From Anaerolineae bacterium (lineage in GTDB: Bacteria > Chloroflexota > Anaerolineae > Anaerolineales > E44-bin32): a stretch of 51,983 nt of DNA. A program made the position numbers and the translations under genes. Below, piece by piece: positions 25,192-33,286 of the stretch. How positions within the stretch are numbered: the first letter of the stretch is position 1; each line of letters begins with the position of its first letter. Where the stretch lies: positions 1-51,983 of the forward strand of contig DUEW01000002.1 in NCBI GenBank assembly GCA_011174845.1, written 5' to 3'. A model generated the notes under the pieces. It ran no database searches. It was not told the origin of the DNA and saw nothing but the letters and a program-made list of their open reading frames with translations.

Positions 25192-26361
25192 ATGGCCAAG
25201 CTGAGTCACCGCGATAGATTATTAAGAGCACTAAATCATCAACCGCCAGATCGTATTCCATTGGATTTGGGCAGCCATCCGAATGCGTCCATTCATATTC
25301 GTGCATATGAAGAGCTTAAATCACACCTTGGTATCAAATCTGAAAATAAGATGATGCATCGATGGATGCAGGTAGCTTTGGTTGATGAAGAGATATTACG
25401 GTTTTTTGATATCGATACGCGCAGGTTAGCCCTTGGAAAACGGGACATTCCTCTTGAGTGTAACCTTGAGGATGAGACATACATCGATCAATGGGGAGTT
25501 GTCCGCCGTAAACCTCCCGGCGCCTTATACTATGAAGTTATAAAGAGTCCTTTAGTAGGTGAAATTTCGATATCAGACATTGTTCAATACCCGTGGCCAG
25601 ACCCTCACGACGGTGGTGTCACCCGAGGTCTTCGCGAGCGAGCGCAAGTATTAAGGCAGAGAACAGACTTCGCTGTTGTGGTTACAGTACCCGCAGCATT
25701 TGTGCACTATACTCAATTCATTCGAGGGTTTGAGGATTGGTATATTGATTGTGTCAATGATGTTCGATTGATTGAGACACTCTTTGATGCTGTTCTTGAA
25801 ATTAATATCGCATCGGTGCAGGAAATCCTGCATGAGATCGGCGACTTGGTCGATGTTGTAGTAACAGCTGATGATTTGGGCGATCAGAGAGGGACGATCG
25901 TCTCCCCCGCCTTATTTCGAACATTACTTAAGTCTCGACTTAAAAGATACTTTGATGAGATCCATCGACTTACGGAGGCGAAACTCTTGTTTCACACATG
26001 TGGCTCCGTCTTTGATATAGTACGGGATCTCATTGAAATTGGCGTTGATGTGCTCAACCCCATTCAAGTGAGCGCAGCGAAGATGAATACAGAACGGTTA
26101 AAGACTGAGGTCGGTGCTAAATTGGCGTTTTGGGGAGCAATCGATACACAACAAGTATTGTCATACGGTTCAGTATCCGATGTCGAGGCTGAGGTGAAGC
26201 AACGAATTATTGACTTGGCTCCTGGAGGGGGTTACGTGTTGTCAGCGGTTCACAATATTCAACCTGGAGTTCCCCCGGAAAATATCTGCGAGATGTTCCG
26301 AGCAGCCCAAGAGCTTGGAGCATTTTCGGACCATAATCCAATAATGAAAGCCCTTGCGTGA
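25192..26361 (+). CDS. Uroporphyrinogen decarboxylase (URO-D) family protein, methyltransferase-like
   Basis: This 389-residue URO-D fold protein is not a heme enzyme: it lacks the N-terminal RQAGRY motif of HemE. It has the Zn-binding HTCGS block near residue 270, followed by LIEIGVDVLNPIQVSA, as in MtaA/CmuA-type corrinoid methyltransferases and their relatives. Such proteins occur in sugar clusters of anaerobes and may remove methyl groups from O-methylated compounds, but that is not shown for this type. No corrinoid protein gene is next to it. Codon use and spacing match the rest of the operon. Confidence 0.82.
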   Translation: MAKLSHRDRLLRALNHQPPDRIPLDLGSHPNASIHIRAYEELKSHLGIKSENKMMHRWMQVALVDEEILRFFDIDTRRLALGKRDIPLECNLEDETYIDQWGVVRRKPPGALYYEVIKSPLVGEISISDIVQYPWPDPHDGGVTRGLRERAQVLRQRTDFAVVVTVPAAFVHYTQFIRGFEDWYIDCVNDVRLIETLFDAVLEINIASVQEILHEIGDLVDVVVTADDLGDQRGTIVSPALFRTLLKSRLKRYFDEIHRLTEAKLLFHTCGSVFDIVRDLIEIGVDVLNPIQVSAAKMNTERLKTEVGAKLAFWGAIDTQQVLSYGSVSDVEAEVKQRIIDLAPGGGYVLSAVHNIQPGVPPENICEMFRAAQELGAFSDHNPIMKALA

Positions 26362-26471
26362 TTTGACTTTGATAAGTGGAATACATATTTTAAGAATTCC
26401 TTTTCGAAGTATAGATGTCTGATCAAAGTGTTTCTACCTGAATTCCATAATCTTGTTGTAGGTGATCGTCA

Positions 26472-27506
26472 GTGCGTGTATTACATTTAATGGGACCAAG
26501 AGAATTCCAATGGGAGGACGAACCCACTCCTCAACCAGGTCCTGGTGAAGTACGGCTTCAGGTACAGGCAGTGGGGATCTGTGCCTCCGATATCCACACC
26601 TATGCTCATGGACGCATAGGAGATGTCACCCTCGAATCGCCACTCGTTCTGGGACATGAAGCCTCCGCGAGAGTCGATGCACTAGGCCCTGATGTTGAAG
26701 GGTTAATACCAGGACAACTGGTAGCTGTTGACCCGGCCATGCCCTGTAACTCCTGTGAATTTTGTCTGCAGGGTAACCCAAATTTCTGTAAAGCACTCCG
26801 TTTCTTCGGCAACTGGCCTCATGATGGTGCTCTGCGTGAGTTGTTAAACCATCCAGCAGAATTGGTTTATCCAGTCCCCGAGAGTTTCACGAGTATCGAT
26901 ACAGCTATGCTAGAGCCATTGGGTGTAGGGTTGCATGCACTCCAGTTGGGTCACATACACCCTGGTGATCATGTCGCGGTGCATGGGTGTGGCCCGATTG
27001 GATTGCTGGTAATAAAACTTGCCAGGCTTGCTGGCGCGGGGGAGATCATTGCCATCGAACCGATACCACATCGTCGTCAAATGGCAACAGAAGTGGGTGC
27101 AGACATTGTTCTTCCATTGGATAACAACCAAGTCCACGCGGTGAGAGAAATCACCCATGGACGAGGTGTAGATAAGGTGTTTGAGGCTGCCGGTGAGAAT
27201 GATGCAGTTCGAGATGCTGTCGAAGTGTGTAAACCTGGCGGAAGGGTGATTTTAATCGGGATTCCTGCAGAAGATGTGACCAGTTTCAGGGCATCTGCTG
27301 CCCGACACAAGGGCCTGACTATTTTGGTTGTACGCAGGATGAAGCATACCTACCCGCGCGCGATCTCTTTGGTTAAATCAGGTAAGATCGATTTCGGCAA
27401 ATTGGTCACACACCAATTTCCTTTTCAACAGGCAGCCGAAGCTTTTCGTCTGGTAGAATTTCGAGAAGATAAAGTCATTAAGGCGATTGTGAAGGTCTCG
27501 GCGTAG
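26472..27506 (+). CDS. Zinc-dependent alcohol dehydrogenase (sorbitol/threonine dehydrogenase type)
   Basis: A 344-residue MDR enzyme with catalytic zinc residues Cys37 (GICASD) and His-Glu in VLGHEAS, structural cysteines in CNSCEFCLQGNPNFC, and NAD loop GCGPIG near 171-176. It starts at a GTG with AGGTGA about 7 bases upstream. It is the last gene of the sugar cluster and should oxidise a polyol or sugar hydroxyl to a ketone. It is clearly distinct in sequence from the similar enzyme at 6234 and from the one at 35909, so three separate Zn dehydrogenases lie in one 31-kb span. Confidence 0.9.
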   Translation: MRVLHLMGPREFQWEDEPTPQPGPGEVRLQVQAVGICASDIHTYAHGRIGDVTLESPLVLGHEASARVDALGPDVEGLIPGQLVAVDPAMPCNSCEFCLQGNPNFCKALRFFGNWPHDGALRELLNHPAELVYPVPESFTSIDTAMLEPLGVGLHALQLGHIHPGDHVAVHGCGPIGLLVIKLARLAGAGEIIAIEPIPHRRQMATEVGADIVLPLDNNQVHAVREITHGRGVDKVFEAAGENDAVRDAVEVCKPGGRVILIGIPAEDVTSFRASAARHKGLTILVVRRMKHTYPRAISLVKSGKIDFGKLVTHQFPFQQAAEAFRLVEFREDKVIKAIVKVSA

Positions 27507-27514
27507 ATCCCCCC

Positions 27515-27545
27515 AAAAAAAGAAATCCTCTCCCTCGAGGATTTC
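27515..27545 (-). terminator. Intrinsic terminator of the ceramide-type operon
   Basis: On the minus strand GAAATCCTC-GAGGGA-GAGGATTTC forms a perfect 9-bp stem followed by seven T (complement of the A-run at 27515-27521). It lies about 47 bases after the GNAT gene. On the plus strand it lacks a T-run, so it serves the minus-strand operon. Confidence 0.85.
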
Positions 27546-27591
27546 CAGTATCAGAATGAGATTGTCTAGCTAGGGGCGAAAATCGTTAATT

Positions 27592-28737
27592 CTATAACTG
27601 CTTTTCATACAGTCGATGTGTCCTGTAAACCTCTCCACCTAGAAGCTGAATTGAGCGGTTCATCATATCATTGTTCTCGAGAATCCAGCTCATCTCTGCC
27701 CACTCGTACCCCTTTCGAGCGGCGTTCTTGGCGGTCTCGAGATACATCATAGCGTCGACGCCTAACCCCCGATATTCGGGCATCACTCCTAGGGCGAATA
27801 CCCGTACCCATGCGATGTCACGTCGCACCTTCCAATGCCAAACTAATTTCAGCATGGTCAAGATCTCGGGAAAACCAGGTCGAGGATAGGCTTTGTGCAG
27901 AGGTTGGCATAGATCCGGCAGGGACAACGCCACACCGATGACCTCGCCCTCACTTTCTACCATTAACACAAGATCTGGGTCGAGCATCGATTTAAGCTGC
28001 GCTGCCATGTGTTCAATCTCAGGGTCCGTCATGGGTACGAATCCCCAATTACGCTCCCAGGATTTGTTGTAAACACGTTTGAAGCGCTCGACTTCCTGGT
28101 CGAAATCCTTCATATTAATGTTTCGGACGATGAGATTTCGACGCGTTTTTACCTTCTCGACTACGCGCAACAGCTTAGATGGAATATTGTTAATGAAATC
28201 CTCCATCTTCACTTTATATGACCACAAGTCCATGGCCTTCTGGTATCCAGCCGCTTCGACGTAGTCCATATATCGAGGCGGATTGTAGGGCATAAGAACG
28301 CGCGGCACGCCATCAAAACCATCTACTAGCATCCCAACCTCGTCATTCGTTGAGAATTGTGCGGGACCCAAGAGGGAGTCGTGTCCCGCATGTGTGGCAT
28401 ACTCCTCTGCTTTCCTAAGTAGTACCAAGGCTGCCTCTTCATCCTCTAAGACCTCGAAAAAACCGAAGAAACCTGTGTTCACCCCTTGAAATTCGTTGTA
28501 CCGATCGTTGGTGAATGCAGCGATTGTGCCAACAATCTTGGGCCCTCGATGTGCTAAGTAGTATTCAGCAGTCGCGTGTTGAAAAAATGGATTGTGCTCC
28601 GGATCGAGGAACTCAACCCGTTCGGAGATGATGGGCGGTACCCAATAGCGATTCTCGCGGTAGACCTCCCATGGGAAGTGGATGAAATCGATTAAATCAT
28701 CCTGGCTTCGAACTTGAGTAAGTCTTAACTCCGTCAT
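27592..28737 (-). CDS. GNAT-fold acyltransferase, candidate bacterial ceramide synthase
   Basis: A 381-residue protein of the GNAT superfamily. The N-terminal block FIHFPWEVYRENRYWVPPI and the C-terminal ALGVMPEYRGLGVDAMMY (acyl-CoA pyrophosphate-binding R-G-x-G) are visible; KAMDLWSYK lies near 150. I chose the ATG at 28737 with GGAGG 6 bases upstream. Alone it would be called a generic N-acyltransferase. Placed after a serine-palmitoyltransferase-like gene and an epimerase-family reductase, it fits the role of bCerS, which N-acylates the long-chain amine in bacterial ceramide synthesis. That assignment rests on context and family, not on a visible diagnostic residue. Confidence 0.72.
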   Translation of the reverse strand: MTELRLTQVRSQDDLIDFIHFPWEVYRENRYWVPPIISERVEFLDPEHNPFFQHATAEYYLAHRGPKIVGTIAAFTNDRYNEFQGVNTGFFGFFEVLEDEEAALVLLRKAEEYATHAGHDSLLGPAQFSTNDEVGMLVDGFDGVPRVLMPYNPPRYMDYVEAAGYQKAMDLWSYKVKMEDFINNIPSKLLRVVEKVKTRRNLIVRNINMKDFDQEVERFKRVYNKSWERNWGFVPMTDPEIEHMAAQLKSMLDPDLVLMVESEGEVIGVALSLPDLCQPLHKAYPRPGFPEILTMLKLVWHWKVRRDIAWVRVFALGVMPEYRGLGVDAMMYLETAKNAARKGYEWAEMSWILENNDMMNRSIQLLGGEVYRTHRLYEKQL

Positions 28738-28791
28738 GTGAATCCTCCATACATCTGGCACATGATTATATATCTTGGCAAGGTTCTTTAA

Positions 28792-29772
28792 CTAAAGCAT
28801 CCCTTGTTCCATGTACCAATCATAGGCCTCCTGAGCGGCTTGACGAAATGGGAGCGGTTCTGGTAAATCGAGTTCCTGCTGTGCTTTGGATGTATCGTAA
28901 TAGAGATGATGTCGGCTGAGGCGTAATTGGGTGCTGTTGAAGGGGAGGGTGACCAATGGACGCACCCAATTTATTATCGTCGCGGCTGGCTCGATCAACC
29001 AGCCGGGGATTTTCAACCAAGGCCGGCGTCTGCCAACGATCTCGGTCAGGATGGTGAAGGCTTTGCGATGAGGAAGATTTTCGCCTCCGAGGATGTAACG
29101 TTCACCGGACCGGCCATGACGAGCAGCAGAGAGGTGACCCGTAACTACGTCTGTGACATGAATATAGTTATCACCGCCATCTATCCAGAAAAAACCCCAT
29201 CCCTTGGCAGCTTCAATCACCATCGTTCCACTGATACGGTTTAAGTCGCCTGGACCTAACACGATCGAAGGGTTGAGGATGACAAGCTCTAAACCGCGCT
29301 CTGCGATTTTAAGAGCCTCGATCTCAGCCTGATACTTTGAGTAGCCGTACGTGAACTGATTCGGGGGCAGGTTGAACTTGTGGTCTTCGTTTAATAGTTC
29401 TCCCCGCGTTGGAACTCCCAACGCAGCAGATGAGCTTGTAAGCATGACGCGTTCTACTTGGGCTTCTCTGGCAGTTAGCATTACATTACGAGTGCCTTCG
29501 ATAGCTGTCCGTAATACGAGTTCTGGATAGCGCCAATAATCTGATTGAGCAGCTGTGTGGAACACCCAATCCACGCCCTCGAACGCGGATCGCAGAGTTT
29601 CCGGTTCCAGGATGTCTCCGACGACTCGCTCGAGGGGCAAACCCTCCAATGCTGTGAGTGAGGAAGTTTTCCGATGTAATGCACGCACGGTGTAACCGTG
29701 CGTGACCAAAGCCCGGCATAGAGCCGAACCTATGAAACCGGTCGACCCTGTGACGAGAGCCGTCTTAGTCAA
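28792..29772 (-). CDS. NAD-dependent epimerase/dehydratase family reductase, candidate ceramide reductase
   Basis: A 326-residue extended SDR starting TGSTGFIGSALCRAL (NAD-binding), with the Tyr-x-x-x-Lys pair in YGYSKYQAE near 143-147 and a Ser in TSSSAALG. It resembles dihydroflavonol reductase and hopanoid-associated sugar epimerase proteins. It begins at a TTG that overlaps the end of the upstream gene by 8 bases, with AGGAG upstream. In Caulobacter a protein of this family (bCerR) reduces the 3-keto group during ceramide formation. Its fusion-tight coupling to the serine-palmitoyltransferase-like gene supports the same job here. Confidence 0.75.
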   Translation of the reverse strand: MTKTALVTGSTGFIGSALCRALVTHGYTVRALHRKTSSLTALEGLPLERVVGDILEPETLRSAFEGVDWVFHTAAQSDYWRYPELVLRTAIEGTRNVMLTAREAQVERVMLTSSSAALGVPTRGELLNEDHKFNLPPNQFTYGYSKYQAEIEALKIAERGLELVILNPSIVLGPGDLNRISGTMVIEAAKGWGFFWIDGGDNYIHVTDVVTGHLSAARHGRSGERYILGGENLPHRKAFTILTEIVGRRRPWLKIPGWLIEPAATIINWVRPLVTLPFNSTQLRLSRHHLYYDTSKAQQELDLPEPLPFRQAAQEAYDWYMEQGML

Positions 29773-30952
29773 TCAATCCCAACTCCTGACCGACTTCGCC
29801 CAAGATATTCAAGGCGCGATCGATTTGCTCGTCGGTGTGAGTGGCCATATAGCTAGTGCGTAGTAAGCATTGGTCTGGGGGAACCGCAGGGTCCACAACC
29901 GCGTTGGTATAAAGACCTGCCTCGAAACACATCTTCCAAGCTATGAATGTCTCTCTCATCCCTCCGATGATGATGGGGATAATGGGTGTAACGCTCGGGC
30001 CGGTGTTGAATCCCATGGCTTTTAGACCAGTTCGCATACGCTCGGTGACTTCCCAAAGACGCTCGCAATGTTCGGGTTCGTTTTCCATGATGTCCAGCGC
30101 AGCAAGCACCGTCGCTACATTGGAGGCTGGCATCGAAGCGCTGAATATCAGCGAGCGAGCGGTGTGTTGGATGTAGTGAAGTGTGTCTCTATCACCCGCG
30201 ATGAACCCTCCTAACGAAGCGAAGGATTTGCTGAAGGTCCCCATGATCAAGTCCACCTGATCGGTGACCCCAAAGTGAGCCGATGTACCGTGCCCATTTC
30301 CCATGACACCAAAGCTGTGTGCATCATCAACCATCAGACGGGCGCTGTATTTCTGGCAGATGGGAATAATTTCGGGCAAGGGTGCTAAGTCACCTCCCAT
30401 GCTATAGACACCATCCACGATCACTAATCGTCCTGCTTTCTCATTGACCTTGCTTAACACACGCTCGAGATGCTCGATATCGTTGTGGGAGAAACGCCGT
30501 ATTTCGCCTAAAGAGAGCATACATCCATCAACGATACTTGCGTGGTCATCCTTATCCGTTACGACCACATCGCCACGTCCAACGATGGAAGAAATCACAC
30601 CCAGGTTGACCTGATAGCCCGTGCTAAATACGAGGGCCACCTCTTTACCCACAAAGGTTGCCAAACGTTCTTCCAACTCCTTGTGGAGAGCAAGGGTGCC
30701 ATTGAGAAAACGAGAGCCTGTACAACTGGTGCCGAAACGTTTGATGGCATCAATGGCCGCTTGTCGAACTCGTGGATCGGTGGTCAACCCGAGATAGTTA
30801 TTGGAGCCGATCATGAGAATTTTACGCCCATCGATGACTACCTCCGTACCCTCCGTGTCTTCAAGCGGTAAAAAATAGGGGTAGAGGCCGGCTTCCTGCA
30901 TCTCTCGTGCTCTAACAAATTGGTCGCACTTCTCGAAGATATCCATTTCCAT
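29765..30952 (-). CDS. spt: Serine palmitoyltransferase-like alpha-oxoamine synthase
   Basis: A 395-residue PLP enzyme of the KBL/BioF/SPT group. Visible residues are the PLP-stacking His in KDDHASIVDG, Asp/His in VDDAHSFGVMG, and the Schiff-base Lys in TFSKSFASLGGFIAG (about 242). The SKSFASLGGF wording is closer to bacterial SPT than to BioF (GKAFGS) or KBL (GKALGG). It condenses an acyl-CoA (or acyl-ACP) with serine or a similar amino acid to give a 3-keto long-chain amine. The ATG at 30952 or 30946 is likelier than the TTG at 30958. An alternative use is long-chain 1,2-diol synthesis, reported for Chloroflexota such as Thermomicrobium. Confidence 0.85.
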   Translation of the reverse strand: MEMDIFEKCDQFVRAREMQEAGLYPYFLPLEDTEGTEVVIDGRKILMIGSNNYLGLTTDPRVRQAAIDAIKRFGTSCTGSRFLNGTLALHKELEERLATFVGKEVALVFSTGYQVNLGVISSIVGRGDVVVTDKDDHASIVDGCMLSLGEIRRFSHNDIEHLERVLSKVNEKAGRLVIVDGVYSMGGDLAPLPEIIPICQKYSARLMVDDAHSFGVMGNGHGTSAHFGVTDQVDLIMGTFSKSFASLGGFIAGDRDTLHYIQHTARSLIFSASMPASNVATVLAALDIMENEPEHCERLWEVTERMRTGLKAMGFNTGPSVTPIIPIIIGGMRETFIAWKMCFEAGLYTNAVVDPAVPPDQCLLRTSYMATHTDEQIDRALNILGEVGQELGLID

Positions 30953-31461
30953 TTCCAATCAGCATTCTGGAGTTCTTACAATGCATAACACCTCGCTCAC
31001 GCCTACGTTTTGCCCCCATCACAAATTGGCACTTCCCGAGGTGGCTTAACTGAGCCATTGATGATTGTACCAAGAAAGGTCCTTAATGCTAATCTCCGTC
31101 TTAGTTAACACCTTCTCCGGTACCGATGGATCGTTGATTGGATCGGGTGCTGAGAAATTCTCAGAAGGCGACATCGATCGGGTCTGACAATTGCGGAGAT
31201 CAATTACATGTTTGCAATGATCCCGATCGCTTGGTTGAAGCTTCTAAACCGGTAATTAGTCTATTAAAAGTTTGTAGAGGCAATTCATGCAGTCTCGCAC
31301 CGGCGTGCCGCCGGTTTTCGCGGCACGGACGGTGAATTGCCCCTACCAAATTAAGGAGCCTATATCGGTTATGTGATGGAATTTTTAATTATACAATTAC
31401 GAGTCTGTGAGAGATTGGTCTCAAGATTGTGATCTCAGCAGATAATGGAAGGGAGAGATCA
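30953..31461. other. Intergenic region with a small palindromic element
   Basis: About 509 bases between divergently transcribed genes, which must hold promoters in both directions that I could not place. No gene is supported. A 73-bp inverted-repeat element lies at 31274-31346. Confidence 0.5.
31274..31346. repeat. Short inverted-repeat element (MITE-like)
   Basis: The ends GTAGAGGCAATTCA and TGAATTGCCCCTAC are 14-bp inverted repeats with one mismatch, enclosing a GC-rich core that itself pairs imperfectly (CGTGCCG with CGGCACG). Single copy in this window, intergenic, non-coding. It looks like a short non-autonomous or REP-like unit. Confidence 0.6.
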
Positions 31462-32439
31462 ATGGCGCTACGACAACTTGGATGGACGAACCTTCAACTA
31501 ACGACCATCGGATTGGGGACTTGGGCGCTTGGGGGAGGGGAATGGCGATGGGGATGGGGACCGCAGGATGACCAAGAATCTAGAATCACCATTCAACGAG
31601 CCCTCGATCTTGGGATTAACTGGATCGACACCGCGGCGGTATATGGTCTGGGTCGATCGGAGGAGGTCATCGGGAAAACGCTTCAGGGGATGGTTAAAAA
31701 GCCCGTCATCGCTACCAAGTGCAGCTTGGTGTGGGATGAGGATAGGATGATATCCAACAGCCTTAAGAGGGGGAGTGTTCGACAAGAGGCAGAGGATTCC
31801 TTAAGGAGGCTAGGCGTAGAAGCGATTGACTTGTACCAGATCCATTGGCCAGACCCCGAGCAGGAGATCGAAGAAGGGTGGGGGACAATTGCCGATCTGA
31901 TCAAGGAAGGCAAAATCCGCTACGCCGGCGTATCTAATTTTAATGTCGAGCAGCTCAAACGCATACAGCCCATTCATCGAGTGGCCTCCCTCCAACCGCC
32001 TTACAGCATACTAAGACGGGGGATCGAGGATGAGATTCTCGATTACTGTTCGAATCATGATATCGGAGTGATCGTATACAGCCCCATGCAGAAAGGGATC
32101 TTGACGGACAAGTTCTCGAAGGATTGGGCTCAAAACCTGCCGGATAGCGACCATCGTGCTCGCGATTCGCGATTTCAGGAGCCAGAGCTGAGCGTGAATG
32201 TCGAATTTGTCAAGAGGTTAAGCGAGATGGCCAAGGATAAGGGTAAAACCGTCGCCCAGCTTGCCATCGCTTGGACTCTTCGTCGTCCAGAGGTAACCGC
32301 GGCGATCGTTGGAGCGAGGAAACCACATCAGATCGAAGAAACCGTCCACGCTGGCGAATGGGAGCTCGATAAAAACGAGATCGAGCAGATCGATGAACTG
32401 CTCGAGGCGCGATCCGATGCGCTTGAGAAAGTCAAATAA
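31462..32439 (+). CDS. Aldo/keto reductase
   Basis: A 325-residue TIM-barrel oxidoreductase. It has the catalytic tetrad: Asp and Tyr in IDTAAVYGLGRSE, Lys in VIATKCS and His in QIHWPDP. GARKPHQIEE near the end is the NADP-binding segment. The ATG at 31462 has GGAG 7 bases upstream; the upstream in-frame codon at 31429 is not needed. It probably reduces a sugar or aldehyde with NADPH. It stands alone between the ceramide-type operon and tRNA-Pro. Confidence 0.92.
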   Translation: MALRQLGWTNLQLTTIGLGTWALGGGEWRWGWGPQDDQESRITIQRALDLGINWIDTAAVYGLGRSEEVIGKTLQGMVKKPVIATKCSLVWDEDRMISNSLKRGSVRQEAEDSLRRLGVEAIDLYQIHWPDPEQEIEEGWGTIADLIKEGKIRYAGVSNFNVEQLKRIQPIHRVASLQPPYSILRRGIEDEILDYCSNHDIGVIVYSPMQKGILTDKFSKDWAQNLPDSDHRARDSRFQEPELSVNVEFVKRLSEMAKDKGKTVAQLAIAWTLRRPEVTAAIVGARKPHQIEETVHAGEWELDKNEIEQIDELLEARSDALEKVK

Positions 32440-32584
32440 TTCCTTCTGACGGACTTTTCATATGGATTGATCACAACCTATGTTGATGGTATTCGAGGTG
32501 TAGATCTATCGAATGTCTTGGGAAGAATTGCCAGGCGCGGAAAGTTCGATATCCGTTCAGTCAATCCAAGTATTGTGAAACAAG

Positions 32585-32621
32585 AAAACTCACGGTTTTG
32601 ATATAAAAAACCGTGAGTTTT
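32585..32621. terminator. Bidirectional intrinsic terminator next to tRNA-Pro
   Basis: AAAACTCACGGTTTT and AAAACCGTGAGTTTT form a perfect 15-bp inverted repeat with a 7-base spacer, rich in A on one side and T on the other. It sits immediately 3' of the minus-strand tRNA-Pro and 146 bases after the aldo/keto reductase, so it can end both transcripts. Confidence 0.9.
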
Positions 32622-32625
32622 GCAG

Positions 32626-32700
32626 TCGGGGCGGGCTGATTTGAACCGCCGACCTCACGGACCCGAACCGTGCGCTCTAACCGGGCTGAGCCACGCCCCG
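32626..32700 (-). tRNA. tRNA-Pro (anticodon CGG)
   Basis: On the minus strand a 7-bp acceptor CGGGGCG (32700-32694) pairs with CGCCCCG (32633-32627), with discriminator A at 32626. The anticodon stem CACGG/CCGTG holds loop TTCGGGT, anticodon CGG, which reads CCG proline codons. The T loop is TTCAAAT. CCA is not encoded. A strong terminator follows. Confidence 0.94.
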
Positions 32701-32881
32701 ATGGCGGCGGGATTATACTTCAGACCCCACCATACTTCAATCTGGATACAATCTTACCGTGCATGCTGAAAAAAGCAACCTAGAATTATGTGAAGCATGA
32801 TCCGTGAGATTCTCCACAACGAACTTTCAGTCGACTCGTTACAATCCTTCGACCACCGATAAAATCTTGGAAGAGAAAAAT

Positions 32882-33096
32882 GTAACCGCACCCTTTAGGG
32901 TGCACAGAGATGCGCAGGCTAAAGCCTGCGGCTACACGTGGGCTTATGGGACGGAGAGTGTTGTAGCCGCACCCTTTAGGGTGCGCAGAGATGCGCAGGA
33001 TAATGCCTGCGGCTACATGTGGGCTCAGTGGACGAGAGTGTTGTAGCCGCACCCTTTGAGGTGCGCAGAGATGCGCAGGTTGAAGCCTGCGGCTAC
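32882..33096. repeat. Palindromic repeat cluster A (three tandem units)
   Basis: Three 54-bp units (32882-32935, 32963-33016, 33043-33096) recur every 80-81 bases with similar 26-27-base spacers. Each begins GTAGCCGCACCC (unit 1 GTAACC) and ends GCCTGCGGCTAC. Each contains two hairpins, GCACCCTTTAGGGTGC and GCAGG-N6-CCTGC, and the unit ends are inverted repeats. The same family occurs in opposite orientation at 45855-46059. Loop sequences vary while stems are kept. The spacers are alike, so this is not a CRISPR array. Confidence 0.9.
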
Positions 33097-33213
33097 AAGA
33101 CATAGTAATCCTTTAAAGACCTTCAATGGACTCCTCCCCGAAGGTCTCTAATTCGTTGGGAGTTTCTTCTCCAAGGCACCCTCTTTTCGATGGTTGGCCA
33201 TAAAATGAACAAA

Positions 33214-33236
33214 GGGTTGCTCCTTTTGGACAACCC
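33214..33236 (-). terminator. Possible terminator of the histidine kinase gene
   Basis: GGGTTG and CAACCC pair around an 11-base loop, and on the minus strand TTTGTTCATTTTA follows. The stem is short. It lies about 50 bases after the kinase stop. Confidence 0.4.
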
Positions 33237-33286
33237 CAGATGCTACTTTCCCGTTCTTACCTTTGTTCTGTTTACGTGTAGGGTGA

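Larger units (their letters stand above)
32440..33286. other. Non-coding block with tRNA, terminator and repeats
   Basis: This 847-base stretch has no protein gene. It contains the terminator at 32585-32621, tRNA-Pro (32626-32700), three tandem palindromic repeats (32882-33096) and a possible histidine-kinase terminator (33214-33236). Confidence 0.7.

Noticed and set aside
25192..26361. Heme biosynthesis HemE
   Set aside because: The RQAGRY-type N-terminal motif is missing, the HTCGS zinc block is present and no heme genes are nearby.
32882..33096. CRISPR array
   Set aside because: Only three units, the repeats are longer than usual and internally palindromic twice, and the spacers are nearly the same as each other. 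No cas genes are present.
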